A DNA stretch of 38,960 nucleotides from Nymphaea colorata (lineage: Eukaryota > Streptophyta > Magnoliopsida > Nymphaeales > Nymphaeaceae). This document shows, in pieces, positions 12,733 through 24,700 of the stretch. The notes under the pieces were generated by a model. It worked only from the letters and a program-made list of their open reading frames with translations. It searched no databases and was not told the origin of the DNA. Both the position numbers and the translations under genes were made by a program. The stretch covers positions 1 through 38,960 of the forward strand of contig NW_022205094.1 of the NCBI RefSeq assembly GCF_008831285.2. Direction: 5' to 3'. Numbering within the stretch: the stretch's first letter is position 1; each line of letters starts with the position of its first letter.

Positions 12733-12932
12733 TCAGCATTTATTCGCCATCATTCATAACCATATACTCAAATTTATAAATAATATAAGTCCATTCCCAA
12801 ACAATCAAAAAACTTACATTTTCGTCCTCCAATCATAACCAGCAATCATTCTCAAGCCTATTTCTGCTCTTTGGCTGTTTCGGGCAATTATTTCTCACCT
12901 TCGATCCATTTTTTCGTTTATATTCTTAAAAG

Positions 12933-13373
12933 ATGAATAAACAAACGGATCGCAAATCCCCCCGCAACAGTCGCGCCAAGGACTAAACTTTCTGCGTGTT
13001 TCACAGAGTCGGCTTCACCTTCTACCGTCTCAATTTCACCATCGTCCAAGATCTAACCGTTGAAGCCTTCCTCACGCTAGCAGTCCAAAAAATCACACAG
13101 GAATTCTCCATCCCGAAGTAAGGAGAGGAATTCGGACTTTACGTTTGCACCTCTGCAGGAAGGAAACGCGATCTTCCTCCATTGGATATGAAGCAGTCGG
13201 TAAAGGCGAGCCGAGTTCATAATTTTCTGCTCGAGAGGACCAAGAGTGCAGACATCCTGGGGGAAAAATACGAAGCCTCTACCACTATGATCGCCAGTGA
13301 CTTCATCCAGTCGAAATACCACCCAAAGGAAATCAATTGTGCCAAGCCACTTCTCCGCTTCTGCTGTTTCTGA
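12933..13373 (+). CDS. Hypothetical protein, 146 aa
   Basis: Open from ATG 12933 to TGA 13371-13373 with two UAG/UAA codons read as Glu. The middle (RVGFTFYRLNFTIVQDLTV, then EAFLTLAVQKITQEF and FGLYVCTSAGRKR) has a strand-strand-helix-strand pattern reminiscent of a ubiquitin-like/Ras-binding beta-grasp domain. That is only a fold impression, with no diagnostic residue. The C-terminus ends abruptly in LLRFCCF, so a missed splice or frame break near the end is possible. It diverges from the HMG gene across about 180-200 bp. Confidence 0.6.
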
Positions 13374-13524
13374 TTTCCCTATGCCTTTTTCTCTAATCTG
13401 TATCATAGCAATCCCCCACCTGATAATCCCTCCTCAGCTTCCCTTTATGCTGTTCTGGGTGATGCCTCCTATGTCATTACAACTATTAGTCACGCATTTA
13501 TAGTCCAATATAATAAAACACTCC
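13374..13524. other. Short intergenic spacer
   Basis: 151 bp between two plus-strand hypothetical genes. It is pyrimidine-rich, and I see no feature in it beyond an open frame that looks accidental. Confidence 0.4.
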
Positions 13525-14091
13525 ATGGACGTTCCGCACCACTTGCTGCACAGCCTCTACCACCACATATAGCCGCAGTAGAAGTTGCAAAGCTTCTTCA
13601 ACCTCAGGAAGACGCATTACTCGATGAGATTCGCAAGGGGAAGACAGGTAAAGCATCCCCCCGATCACCCCCAGGAAAACACCAGCTTTCCAGTCGTCGT
13701 CAACAATCGCATACGCTCCTTCAAATCCGAAAGATGCGTCAAGTTTGCAGAGGAAATCGAACTTCCCGAAAGCCTGGAAAAGAATGGGAAGCAGCATAGT
13801 CCCAAGAGAAAAAGGATGCCCCGAGAAGCCTTCTGCCTCTACCGGAAGGACAGGACCTTGGAGGGCGTGAGTTCGATGTTCTAGACAATAAAGATAAAAA
13901 AGGTAGGACTGGCCTTGAAGGACACCGACCGCATGCGTAGGACTGAGATGAGCTTCAAGAGCCATCACAACTCGCTCCGTAAGGACAGTTCAATGGGCTA
14001 TGAGGAGTTCAGCATGGATGGCAAAGGCAAATCCATCAAAAAATAATCGATATGCGGTTGGTAGACCTCTCTGCCCGAGTACGCCTTTTGA
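13525..14091 (+). CDS. Basic hypothetical protein, 188 aa
   Basis: Uninterrupted frame from ATG 13525 (MDVPHHLLHSLYHHIEPQEK) to TGA 14089-14091. Rich in Arg/Lys/His, with a central acidic motif CVKFAEEIELPESLEKNGK and a Ser/Arg-rich tail (SFKSHHNSLRKDSSMGYEEF). Six UAR codons are read as Glu. No membrane segment or signal peptide. I do not recognise the family; disordered linear-motif proteins of this kind are common in ciliates. Spacing of 94 bp to the next plus-strand gene. Confidence 0.6.
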
Positions 14092-14185
14092 GTGATTGAT
14101 TCTATTAATTTTATTGCAGTCACCTTGCCCCTAAAGGGGTAGTGTATTTTGTCTTCTTCGATTATTATATTGTCATTCTTCGGTG

Positions 14186-14575
14186 ATGAAATCGCGGCAG
14201 GGCTTCGAGTACAGCATCGTCAAGGATTCCCACATGTACTATTTCCTGCAGTCCGTCCCAAAGGTCAGGGAACTGCTCTCCACCGGCCTCTACAAGTTGG
14301 AAGGCAGGGAACTGGTGGAACTGGCCACAAAACAGTCGGTGCAGCTGGAACCCTACGTGGCGGACAGGCTCAAGGAAGTGGGACTGGCCAGGAGGGACGA
14401 GAACCAGGAAGTCCTCCACGCGGTCATGCAGAGCTAGAAGTTCAAAGCGTTTTAGGAGGAGCGGGAGCGATTGAAGAAGATGCGGCAGGGCGGAGGGACG
14501 GGCGAGTCGAGAGTGAGGAGCGAATTCGATAAAATCAGAGGACTGAAGGAGTTTCTGGAGAGGCAGGGGAAGTGA
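14186..14575 (+). CDS. Helical hypothetical protein, 129 aa
   Basis: Open from ATG 14186 to TGA 14573-14575 with two UAG codons as Glu. The N-terminal half reads FEYSIVKDSHMYYFLQSVPK, then VRELLSTGLYKLEGRELVEL, an amphipathic helical domain. The C-terminal half is a charged helix (FEEERERLKKMRQ) ending EFLERQGK. High G+C at third positions. Function not recognised. It converges with a short minus-strand gene, with 78 bp between stops. Confidence 0.65.
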
Positions 14576-14653
14576 GGATCGACCATTGACCGTCTATCGT
14601 TTTTGATTATTTAATTATCCACCCCACGCATCGGTAAGTTATATTATGGATCA

Positions 14654-14945
14654 TCAACCCAGGTGCTCCATCCAGTCCTTGCTGCCGTTCAGCCAGCGGT
14701 CCTTGTCTGCCGTCGTGTTCAGGGAAGCGTTCTTGTACATGCCGGAGTATATGAGGTGCTTCATAACATTTCAAATACATCAGTAAATTTTCCATTTATT
14801 CCATTTTCGCGGGAGGCAGGCACTAAGTGAACCAGCACGTACATTTGGATTCGGCTTGACCCACGCTCTGCGCGGTCGTCTTGTAGAAGGCCTTCGCCAG
14901 CTTGGCCTCGAACTCGAGATCTTCTGGAGTTTTATTCGAAGACAT
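14654..14945 (-). CDS. Small hypothetical protein, 83 aa, three exons
   Basis: ATG at 14945 gives MSSNKTPEDLEFEAKLAKAF, and the last exon ends DKDRWLNGSKDWMEHLG before TGA 14656-14654. The two halves are in different frames. Removing two 20-nt GTA...AG segments (14842-14823 and 14778-14759) joins them exactly: 292 minus 40 is 252 bases, 84 codons including the stop. The middle exon reads PASRENGINGKFTD. Family not recognised. It is mainly valuable as evidence for 20-nt introns. It diverges from the next plus-strand gene across about 180 bp. Confidence 0.72.
14759..14778 (-). other. 20-nt intron
   Basis: Reads GTATTTGAAATGTTATGAAG on the coding strand. It is in phase 0 after GKFTD, and splicing continues as HLIYSGMYKN. 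Without it the frame hits TGA. Confidence 0.7.
14823..14842 (-). other. 20-nt intron
   Basis: Reads GTACGTGCTGGTTCACTTAG on the coding strand. It splits a Lys/Leu junction and moves the frame into exon 2. Confidence 0.7.
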
Positions 14946-15125
14946 TGTATAGTTATATTTTATATGCCGAACCAGAGAACCCCAGCACTTCCAAACGCGA
15001 GAAAAGTTAGTTAGTCAAATTTCGCTGGCTACTCCGGTGAGGGTGCTTGACGATTTTATCATGCTTCGCTTGTGATGAATATATAAAGACTTGCCTGGGT
15101 ATACTAGCTTATCATTTCATTTCAT

Positions 15126-15637
15126 ATGAATTAGCAAGAGGACGGAAGCATGGACATCGCAGAGGCAGCCTTCGAGCTCGACACGGCCGAGCACCCTCTC
15201 GAGCTGCACCCCACCCAGGGCAACCAGCGCAGTCTGCGCAGCGAAAGGCAGATCAGCCTAAGACAGCCAGTCCGGCCCAAGGAGAGAAAGCCCTTTGAGG
15301 TCGACGAAAAAGGGAGGTGCGGAGCGTTTACCAAGGTGGTGGCCGTTGAGGGCGACTAGCGCGTCGGGAAAATCGAGTACGTGCCTCGCTTCCGCGAACA
15401 GAGGATTCGCTACTCGATGCCCGAAATCAACCTGCCAGATGATGATTAGTTCACGAAGGAGGCCTAGGCCTACTCCTCCAACATGTGTGCATACCTGATG
15501 CAATGCCTGTAAAGCCAATCCTATTTAGGAAGTCCAACTTCCCCAGCAGAGAGGCCAACTGCAGACACGCTAGCCTCTACAACTTCTTCGAAACTGGAAG
15601 ACCCTCCAAACGCAGCCATCCCATCCAGGAAGAGTGA
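15126..15637 (+). CDS. Hypothetical protein, 163 aa, two exons
   Basis: ATG 15126, TGA 15635-15637, with a 20-nt intron at 15509-15528. Removing it leaves 492 bases, 164 codons including the stop. It has an acidic N-terminus (MNEQEDGSMDIAEAAFELDT), a central basic/charged core (VGKIEYVPRFREQRIRYSMP) and a Cys-containing C-terminal part (SNMCAYLMQCLKSNFPSRE, ending RSHPIQEE). No known motif. The gene converges with the next minus-strand model, with only about 22 bp between stops. Confidence 0.7.
15509..15528 (+). other. 20-nt intron
   Basis: Reads GTAAAGCCAATCCTATTTAG. Splicing joins QCL to KSNFPSRE. A single missing A in the AAA run would also restore a frame here, but the GTA...TAG form and length match the other introns. 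Confidence 0.72.
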
Positions 15638-15659
15638 TATCTATCGATCTTGATGCTAA

Positions 15660-16000
15660 TCAGTGGGGACGGTCAGGCGGGAGCTGCTACCGGCTCCTGG
15701 TGTGCTGGCTATGCAGTCATGGGTCGGCCATTGGATTTGGGATTGCCATCGAGGGAAGTACGGATTGGTTTGGTCCTTCGGCGGTGGCTGTTGCGACTGG
15801 AAGTGGAAACCACCAGAAAAGACAGTGATTGTATTGGTTGGCTCGGAAACTTCCTCGATCGTCGAGCAGCGTTTCGCCAAACACTGGCCATGCGAGTCAC
15901 ACTGGCACCCCTCCACAGAGCAAAAATACCCCTATTCCTCTCCCTCCACTCTCATCCTCTCCTGCCTGCCTCTCCCTCTCACGTTTTCCTTATCCTCCAT
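15660..16000 (-). CDS. Small Cys-containing hypothetical protein (tentative)
   Basis: Tentative gene from ATG at 16000 (MEDKENVRGRGRQERM) through a Cys cluster (CSVEGCQCDSHGQC, then CLAKRC), to a Gln/Pro/Ser-rich half containing FSGGFHFQSQQPPPKDQ. It would end at TGA 15662-15660 if one C is missing from a CCCC run; otherwise the frame stays open antisense to the neighbouring gene. The codon choice and charged N-terminus look more like a real gene than the Trp-rich plus-strand frames here. It would share a 77-bp head-to-head promoter with the CFAP97-like gene. About 113 residues, family not recognised. Confidence 0.4.
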
Positions 16001-16077
16001 ATCCGTCACCGTTAGGCAATATAAATGCGAAAATCGCAATCTTACCATACATTGATTGGGATTGCCATTATAGAAGA

Positions 16078-16446
16078 ATGTACTTCAAGTAGCGCGAACG
16101 ATCCTCCCTCTACAAGCGCGAGCAGCAGATAGAGCAGGCCCGCCTCCTGCACAAACTGGAGGAAATCAAACACAGAAAGCTCAAGCCATCTGACTCTGAA
16201 AATCGCCTACCCATGATCACCCACAGGACCTCCCAACCGAGGCCATGCCAGAAAGTCGCTCTCTAGATGGAGACGGAAAGGCTGACCAAGAGGATCATGC
16301 AATTAAAAACGAAAAAATCGCAATACTTCTAGAAGGTGATCGGCCTGAGCCTTTCCGCCTCGGAGTCCCACCTCACCAAGAAATAACTAGACGACAAATC
16401 GCCGCCCCTCGGCAACAACAAATCCAACATTTAACTGGCCTCATGA
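16078..16446 (+). CDS. Possible CFAP97/Hemingway-like small coiled-coil protein
   Basis: 122 residues from ATG 16078 (MYFKERERSSLYKREQQIEQ) to TGA 16444-16446. If one T is missing from the ATTTAA run near 16430, it would instead end ...MISESSAWDGID at 16481. Pattern: a basic helix ending EIKHRKLKPSDSENRLP, a spacer with THRTSQPRP, and a second charged helix METERLTKRIMQLKTKK. This resembles the CFAP97/KIAA1430 domain layout of two Glu/Lys helices with a polar spacer, a family tied to ciliary axonemes. The similarity is by eye and weak. UAR codons fall at helix Glu positions. Confidence 0.5.
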
Positions 16447-16539
16447 TCTCTGAGTCTTCTGCTTGGGACGGTATTGATTGATAGATAGGTTAATATATAT
16501 AGTTTAGAGATGTTCGATCGCCTCGCATAATAATTAAAT

Positions 16540-17031
16540 ATGAAGCGGCAACACCACCAGGAGGAAAGGTCGGGAGTGGTCCGATGCCAACGCTGCCTCA
16601 AGTACGGCCACTATACCTACGAATGCGAGAACTAGGTGGCCTATCGCTACAGGCCCAGCAGGACAGTCATGTATAAGGAGAAACTCAAACAACAACTCAA
16701 TACTGACAAGGGCCCAAAACCCACATCCGCGATCACGATCGAAAAAGAATCTATGTCGAGGATAGACCCAGCAGCGAGGATGAAGCAGAGGCGCCACCCC
16801 AGCTGAAGGAGAGCGAGGAAGCGGAGGTTTTGGAAGTTTTGCCACCCAAAAAGGAGGAAGCGCAGCTGAAGGGCAAGGCGGATGAGGCGGAAAAGAAGGG
16901 AAGAAGAAGGAGCAGGAATAGGGCGAAGAATCGGATAGTTCGTCCTCCAGCTCTTCATCGTCAAGCTCATCTTCGTCGTCCTCTTCGGAAACCCCAGAGA
17001 TAAAAGGCGCAAATTGCGCAAGGCAGATTGA
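16540..17031 (+). CDS. ZCCHC10-like zinc knuckle protein
   Basis: About 164 residues. The N-terminus has a CCHC zinc knuckle, RCQRCLKYGHYTYEC, followed by RYRPSRTVMYKEKLKQQL, the arrangement of ZCCHC10 (knuckle, then 'RPSRT' and a basic helix). A Glu/Lys-rich middle (DRPSSEDEAEAPP) leads to a poly-Ser run (about 16940-16990) and a basic end RDKRRKLRKAD before TGA 17029-17031. Frames change three times (C-run near 16700, G-run near 16898, C-run near 16993). Each is of the one-missing-base type, and no GT dinucleotide is available for an intron, so these are probably sequence errors. The expected role is nuclear RNA-linked, by family only. Confidence 0.75.
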
Positions 17032-17233
17032 TCATACATTCTGTAAAATAAATCCCTACATCGCAAAGCACAGCAATCTCATTCACCCGCTATGGGGTCA
17101 CACTATTTTACCCCTAAGCTCTCCCGCTCCATCCCATTCCTTGCAAGTCTTCCCTTCCGTATTTCCGATTATCCTCTTGTAATGACGATACCGCATCAAG
17201 GGTGTTGTGGTGAGTGTGATTTCAACTATTAAA
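17032..17233. promoter_or_regulatory. Intergenic region upstream of eIF2A
   Basis: 202 bp, moderately AT-rich, between the zinc knuckle gene stop and the eIF2A start codon. I see no recognisable element. Confidence 0.35.
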
Positions 17234-18736
17234 ATGTAGGCAGTGAAGGGGGGCGAGGGCAAGTAGTACTCTCTGGCGGATGACAAGGGGCCTTCGCAAT
17301 TGTTGCTTCGGGTGAAGAAGGGCGTCTTCAGCACTCCCGCCTACGTGCAGGAACTGGAAAAGGCTCAGCAGCTCTTCGGAACAGCCTCCTACCTCCTCCA
17401 GACCCGCGATGGAGAACTCATCATCGCAGCCTCAGAATCGCGACTGGCGGTCCTGCATCTCGCCAAAGGAGTCCTCATGGAGGAAGCTTTCAACTACCTT
17501 TACTCGGTAACGCTCTCCCCCAATCAAAAGTACCTGCAGGTGCTGGACAAGGTCGACGCCAACGAGGGCAGGACCTCCATCATCAGTCTGGCCACCTTCA
17601 AGCCGACTGCAGTCTTCAAGGAGAATGCGACGACCAATTACTACGTCAAGAGCAGTTACCCACTGGTGCGTTTTAGTAGTGACGATAAGTTGCTCTTCAG
17701 GTACAACTCGAAACCATCGAAGTTCTCACCCCCGAGGGCGAGCTCAAAAGAGTCATCAAGAGCGGCCTCCAGCAGTCCATCGAGATCTCACTCACCAGCA
17801 CAGCAGAACCTACATGATCGCTGCTGCCTTCCTGGACTCCAAGAGCAACAAAGGCAATCTAGTCCTCTTCACGCATGACAAGGATGAACCCGTCTACGAA
17901 AAGAACATCAACAAGGCCGAAGAAGTGCGCATCAAGTTCTCACCAGTCACCAATAGCTTCCTCATCGAACTCCAAACCTACTTCGACCCAACAGGCAAGT
18001 CCTACTACGGGGAATACGGCCTCTACCTCTACAACCACATCAACAACAAGATCACCAAGGTCAAGACCAACCAAGGCCCGCTCCACGACTTCGAGTGGGA
18101 TCGCAAGGGAGAACACTACTTGGTGATCAGCGGCTTCATGCCCGCCCAGCCAGTCCTCTTCACCAAGGACAACGTCGTCGCCTTTGAGTTCGAAAAACAG
18201 CATAAGAATGAGGTGATTTGGGGCAACTTGGGCCGGCTCGTCTGTCTCGCCGGCTTCGGCAACCTCAACGGAGAAATGGAGATCTGGGATATGCAGACAA
18301 GACAGAGAGTGGGTGCATGCAAGTCCAACTCTGCCTCCCATTGCGAGTGGTCGCCAGATGACAGAAACTTCTCACCGCCATCCTCACGCCGCGTCTTCGC
18401 GTCGACAACTGCTACAAGGTCTTCTCCTATACTGGCGTCCTCCTGCACAAGGCCAACTACGACCACACGGAACTCTACGAAGCAGTCTGGCTGAAATCGG
18501 CTGCCTTTACCGAGAAGGACGCAAGGGGCCTGAGTCCCGGTCGCAAGAGCGGTGGCGAGGTGAAGCCATAGCCTAAGTTCAAATCCTTCGGGGCCTCTCT
18601 CAACTTCGACGCCATGAGCAACAACTACGCAGCAAAGGTGGAGACTGGTCCCAAGTTAGTCCCCGGGCAGCACCCCGAGGACCCTCCGAAGAAGAAAAAG
18701 AAGCGCAAGCACTACGAGCCGAAGCTGGAGGCATGA
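17234..18736 (+). CDS. EIF2A: Eukaryotic translation initiation factor 2A
   Basis: About 501 residues, ATG 17234 to TGA 18734-18736. Strong family matches: RFSSDDKLLFRYN, YYGEYGLYLYN, a stretch ending EWDRKGEHYLVISGFMPAQP, LAGFGNLNGEMEIWDMQ and LTAILTPRLRVDNCYKVFSY, in the order of the eIF2A beta-propeller. The C-terminus is basic (PPKKKKKRKHYEPKLEA). Role: a monomeric factor that delivers initiator or alternative tRNA to the 40S subunit. Three one-base breaks (about 17711 AAA run, about 17810 CC, about 18372 TT) interrupt an otherwise conserved sequence. Only three UAR codons occur in ~500, in contrast to the UAR-rich neighbour. Its third positions are rich in C and G. Confidence 0.93.
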
Positions 18737-18774
18737 TCATCATCGATACAATACATTCAAATTATATAACAAGC

Positions 18775-21700
18775 ATGGATGAACAAACCTACTCCGCTTC
18801 TCGAAAGGTAATCCGCCAAACGTAGCAAGATCAAGACGAACACGCCTACACGCACCTGCTGGAAGAGGAGGTTGCCGCCCTCAAGGAAAGGGTCGCCAAA
18901 TTGCTCAAGGACATATCCATAGTCAGGAAGTCGGAAAACGAACTGAAGATGAGGAGCAGACAGGCCGAGGAAAGGATTGCCGAGCTGCAGATGTAGCTAA
19001 AGAAGGCCAAAGAGACCAGGAATATGAAGGCCAAATAATCGACTGAGAAGAGAATCAGGGAGGAAAAGCAGCAGAATGACGAAGTTGACGGCAGGCAGAT
19101 CTTCCGGAGCTATCTGGATAACACTTTCCCGCGCAACAAGGGCATAATAAAGAAGCTCTTGAAAGTTTTCTACGTCCTAGAGGAACGCTAGATCAAGCAA
19201 CCGCAGCAAAAAATCAAGTTCTACCAGGCCATCTTCGAAGGATTCGTCAGGAGAGTCCTCGACTGGATCTTTCCCAAAAAAACAGAAACAGAAAAAGCGC
19301 AAAGCATTGCCCAAAATCTCATCAGAGAATGGAAAGAAAAGGAAAAGATAGATCGCAAGGAATTGGACAAGACAAATGTGTAGATTTTGAAGGAAAGAGA
19401 ATACATCGATAAGATCGAGAAAATGTAAGCGGAAATGATGATGCTTCGGTCGAGCAAGAGCATGGTGGAGAGCAGATTAAAGACTTATGAAAGGAGCCTG
19501 CAGATCAAGGGAGGAGAGTTCGTCGTCCATCTCAAGAAGATGCTGCAGGAGGATAAATAAGTAGAGCCCTAAGCACATGAAAAAATACAATAAATTCTAG
19601 ATTTATTCTCGAATGCAGCCCGCCCAAATTAACAAAAAAAGGAAGAGAAGAAGGAAGAAGGCACGGTTTCAGTCCTGCAGCAAATCCCACTCGTCCTCAC
19701 TGATAAGATTCAGGGCGGGTCAAAGAGAAAGGCTGCTCCAGTTCTTAAGAAAAACATATACGGGTATTACCAGTAGCCTCAATTCGCAGGCAATTACACC
19801 CTTGCTGTCCCCACCAAGCATTCCAATCTCAGCAAACAGACGCAAACTCTTCCCGAAGATCTATGCGTGCTTACTCTTCACCCAGTCATCCTTTTAACTC
19901 TCATCGACGGAACCATAAAACCGCAAAGAACTAGGCACTCTTCCCAATATTTCGTTCGCATAAGGATCAATGAATAAAGCCAAGTCGAATCAACGGTAAG
20001 GGATAGCTTGTAGCCCGTTTGGAATGAGCCTTATTGCTTAAAGATTACGATTTTCCATTCATACACGTTGCACTGATGCACAAATCTAAGGGACTGAGAG
20101 ATTATTCTATAGGAAATGGAAGGCTTTCCGCCAGTCGAGAATAAGAAAAGATTGTCAATATCCGCAAAGAGAAGGAGTTTCAAGGCAGAGTCAGGTTTTC
20201 GCTGGCTTATCCCAAGGAAACATTTATGAGTTCAAGATTACATCAGTCGGTTATAAATCCCAACCGATAAAGTAATCCTCAAGGAAGAAGTGACTATCAA
20301 ATTCCCATACAATCCCTACCTTTCCATCTAGTTGTCATGCCTGAGAAGATCGTATACGTCGAGAGGAGTATGGTAATCTTGGAAAGCAGCGAATAGAACA
20401 TGTCTGCTTCATTGGCAAAGCTGAAATAAAGGGAGAACTTCTTTGCAGTATTCATAGGGAAATAAGGTAACAAAGAAATCGTGGTGGATATTGACAGCTG
20501 GAGAGTGATTATACAGGGGTAAATATATCTGCTTATCTGTTAGGACGAAGAGCCATAAGCAATCAGTGAAGATATGCTGTAAGGAGGCAAAGGGAAATAT
20601 TTTTCTGTGCGCGCTCCTCCGCCAATAATAACAGTGGCTTATGGTGGCATTCTTATCCATTCCAATATTAAATTCCTTTAGTTTTCCATCTTCAATAGGA
20701 CATAAATAAGCTAAGCATTGTCAAATAGTTGCCGAACAGAGAAATATCCGAGGATATTGTAGATCCTATCACTACCAATGGCTGCTTGAAGTTGAGTGAG
20801 TTCATCAAAGCACCCTCAAAGATCTATAAATTCTTCATCTAAACGCTCGAAGGATAGTAGGTGCATTTGAAGCACGAAAGCCATCTTTTTTAGCGACTTT
20901 TAAAGGAAATTCACTTGCAGGTAAGCTACAAAGAAGACGAAGCGCAGGAGATAGAATATGCAAGGAAAAATAGGAAGGACAAATAGAAAAACTATAAGGA
21001 ATTCACAATCTAATCCAAGGATTTGATGCTCAACCATTATAAAATCTTCAGCAAGCATTTCAAACGCATCGGATTCGTAAAGTTCAAACTGGGATACACC
21101 ATATACGACAATTAGCTATTATACGAAAACCTAGATTTGCCGATCAAGGACAGTCGCAAGCTATAACCTATCAGGCAAGGCATATATTTCATCGAATTAT
21201 AGCTAACTGAAGCCCACCTTTCCACCAAATGCTCAGGAAGCACGTATAGATGTGTGATAAATGGATAGAGTAGTAGCGAAAAGAAGGGTAACCACCCCTA
21301 ATGGAAAGAAACTTTCATCATCTCCTTTGAGTTTTTAGAAAAATTTGAAATATAAGTTGCATATGAAGTTTGGGAAGAAAGCACATTCGGAAAATCAAAG
21401 ATATATGAAGGAAATTTGATAATAGATTAAAGGACGATGGGCTTGGGAGCAGCTATAGTTAGTCTTGACTAAAACCACCAAGATTGCCTCCACTTTGGGA
21501 AGATAAGCGTCCCTACAGAGATGGTCAGACTAAGCATCGGCTAAATTGAAGCAGAGATTAAGGAAGAAGCTGATTGGATTGGTAAAATCGATCCCTATAT
21601 TACACTATCATCAAAAGGAAGGCAACTGATTAAGACGGAATATCTGGATAATAAAGGCGCGCATCCTGTGTGGAACAATATCAACAAAGAAATCATTGTA

Positions 21701-24700
21701 GGAAGACCATAAGCATAACAACAACCATAAGGAGATGAGTGTTTTCTATAGTGCAAACTGTATGATTATGACTTGATCGGTCGTGATGACTATCTTGGAT
21801 AAGTGAAAATAAGTGCAAAGCTCAATCCTGAGCTGATGAATGCAGGCCAGTCTTAGATAATCTATGGAAATATAGTGAAAGGCAATATGCTATGCGGATC
21901 TGTGAGACTTAAGGGCAGTTTTGAAAGATTTTCACAACAAAAGATACGCTTTGGTGAGAGAAGAAAGCAAAAATTAAGCAAAAATGACGCAATTTATCGT
22001 GTTTCTTTGTATAGAATCAATATAAACAACTGGAAGGAATACAAGGATGAGAAGGGATTTATTATAGCTAAGGTGAATGATAAGATCATAATTGAAAGAT
22101 AATTTGAATTCAACGAAGATGCGCTTATGAAACTTAATTTAACTCTTTGGATAATTAACAGCTAAACTATTTCAGTTTAAATAAAGCGAGAATTTAAAAG
22201 GTTTTTCAAGACTTATACCTAGCCTCTTGGAAATTCACGATCTGCACATCAGGAAAGTAGCTTGTTTTAGACAGATCAAACATAACAAACTCCAAAGATC
22301 AAGTGATCGGTGAATGCAAATGGTACAGTGAGGTGCAAGACGAAATGAGATATGCATCTTTGCTACTTTTACTTCATGCAAGCATCAAATAACTACAAAA
22401 TCTGATTTATCACATTAGCTATCGTTCAACAGCCTCCTATAAGGAAACACACAACCGTTTGTGTTTTACCATAAACGATTATCATACCATGTGAAGATAG
22501 ACAATAAATAAATGGAGCTTCAATGCACAGATATCGGAAGAGATGTTTACGGATTGTATATGGAAGGAAGTGATCATCCTAATGTCCTGTGCTATTTCAC
22601 TGCAGAATTAAATAATAGCCAATAAACCAAATTGTAAGAGAGAGCTGAAAGGACGAAAGCAGGCCAAAGCAGAGAGTATAAGCAATTAACAAGCATCCAC
22701 TGGTAACCTTATCAATACTAGCCTTCAACCGCCTATGAATTCAACTTAAAATTCAATGCAACAGATGAATCAATCACTTTAAAGGAAGAACTTAACCAAA
22801 TTTATAACGATTATCTTGTGATTAAACCCTACAGCATTCCTGTCATCTTCAACTCCAATAACACTCCTTCCAGCATAGAGATAGTGAATTCAAAGACGAG
22901 ACAAATATAAGCAATTACGAGTGTGTAGCATTTCACAAAGACTTACATTCCCAACAAAGGAGCACTCTATTACAAAATTGATGATTACAACCTGAAGAGC
23001 ATCATGGAACTTCACTTCAAATACTTACTCGTCAGAATCAGAGATATATAAAGGTTCAAAGACACTCCAAATGTAAGGATCAGCATCGCTTCGGCTTTAA
23101 GCCTAAATGCCTTTAGTTGTGAATTCATGCCATAGGCTAATTCTTTTTTGCTGCAAGATATACGGTTGCTTATCGCTTAGCCGCCCCACTCAGCAACTAC
23201 TTCTTCTTCTAGGCATAGATTCTCGGCTAGGAAGGAAAAACATTGATGAAATTCAAGTTCGGATTTAGGTTATAGGCCAATAAGGAGCAATACCGCATAG
23301 TCAATCACCAAGACTACCTCATCCACTCTTTCTTCTCGTGTATTCTCATAGATCGGAACTACTAGCCGCCCATCCGCTAAGATAACACTATCTACGGCAT
23401 GTCCTTCATCGATATCAGGTAGATCTAGTTTTAAGTCAACGAAGACCCATCAAAACGCAACACTTTCCTATAAATCAATCTCTCAAACCAGTATCAAAAA
23501 CTTTACCTGGAAAGGGTATAAGGAACTAACATGTGCAAGAGCTAGCTAAGCTCGGTTTTCTTCATTTAAAGAGCAATGGTTGCCAATTTTAATATCATTG
23601 AAGAAGGAGTGCTATCGAACAGCGTCCTCGGTGCAGCTTCTTTGACCTTTTCCGAAACTTACATCACCAAGGAGGCTGTAAGCGTGCATTGCGAAGTGAT
23701 AAAGGACAAGAAGATCATCGGAAGACTGAAGATAAAATACACCAATCTAAAGGAAATTCCATTCTTGGATGTCAACATGTTCACCTACATTTCTAGATCA
23801 AACGTAGCCATGGTTGCCGAGCTGCAATAATTTGGCCCCAATAAGTAAAAATACCAAAAAATGGTCCTTACTTCGCGTGGAGATGTAGCCAGGTTGGAAT
23901 CCTAGGACAGTTTCATCATCACTAAGGACCCAAGAGACTACGAAATCACAGTCAACGAGAGGGACACCAACAAGCTGCTGGGATAGTTCAAGCTTTGCCA
24001 TGAGCTGAAGGCAGTAGGGGACAGAATCACGGTTTTGCAGCCTCTGAGGACCAGCATGAGCAGTTTGAATGGCGTTCTTGTGATCGAATACTAAAGCAAA
24101 CAGTCCAGCAGCATCACTTTTGAACAGAATAAAGATAAGCAAACCCAGTTGATGTAGTTATCAGTTTCCAAGATCACATTCAAGAAGCATTACTCTCGGC
24201 TTTAGGACAACTTTTCAGTAAGAATTCGGTCGGCTTTAAGAGAAAATAAGTCCAAAATGTCACCGATCAGCAAGCCAACATAAACAAACTCTATCACATT
24301 CTTCCTATATAACAATTAGCCATGTGAAATAGCTTTATTAGATAAATCAGACATGATAGGCTCATCCAACATTTCTCCACCATACTTTGACAATGAATAG
24401 AGAATCCTTACCTTCACAAATGACTCTAAATCCGTTGGCATTTTCCTTCTCAAAGTTTCATACCTCAAACAAGCAGAATCATACACTAGAATGAGAGAAA
24501 TTACATCAATATAGGCAAGCAACCTCATCGATACTGAAACATTCACAAAAATGACTCCTTTTATTTAGTTAAAATCCATCAATAACAAGATTTGCTATGC
24601 GACTGAGCTTGGCCTTGGAAAGGAGAAGATTTTCTGGAGGGTAAATTTGATCACTGCTGATGACATAAAGATAATAGTAAAGGATAAGGACATGTTTTTC

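Noticed and set aside
12610-12740. A transmembrane helix in the alternative frame upstream of the HMG boxes (STFLIALAITSLFSLIIF)
   Set aside because: It is preceded by TGA without a start codon and would need two compensating frame changes. The overlapping hydrophilic helical frame continues directly into the HMG protein.
11351-14139. CCCCTAAAGGGG at 14128-14139 and its reverse complement at about 11348-11359
   Set aside because: One copy is simply GPLKGK codons in the HMG gene. A 12-mer seen twice in opposite orientation is not enough to call a regulatory or telomere-related element.
15124-15660. Long minus-strand open frame antisense to the 163-aa gene
   Set aside because: With only TGA as stop, long chance frames are common. 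The plus strand has a start, a matching intron and better codon use.
15663-16055. Trp/Cys-rich plus-strand frame (MQSWVGHWIWDCHRGKYG...)
   Set aside because: Its amino-acid composition is implausible, and the opposite strand offers a charged, ordinary-looking frame with a good start. Neither is proven.
19985-20020. An 18-nt GTAAGG...TGTAG intron in the first C2 domain
   Set aside because: Reading through gives STVRDSLEPVWNE, a textbook C2 strand and loop, so the segment is coding.
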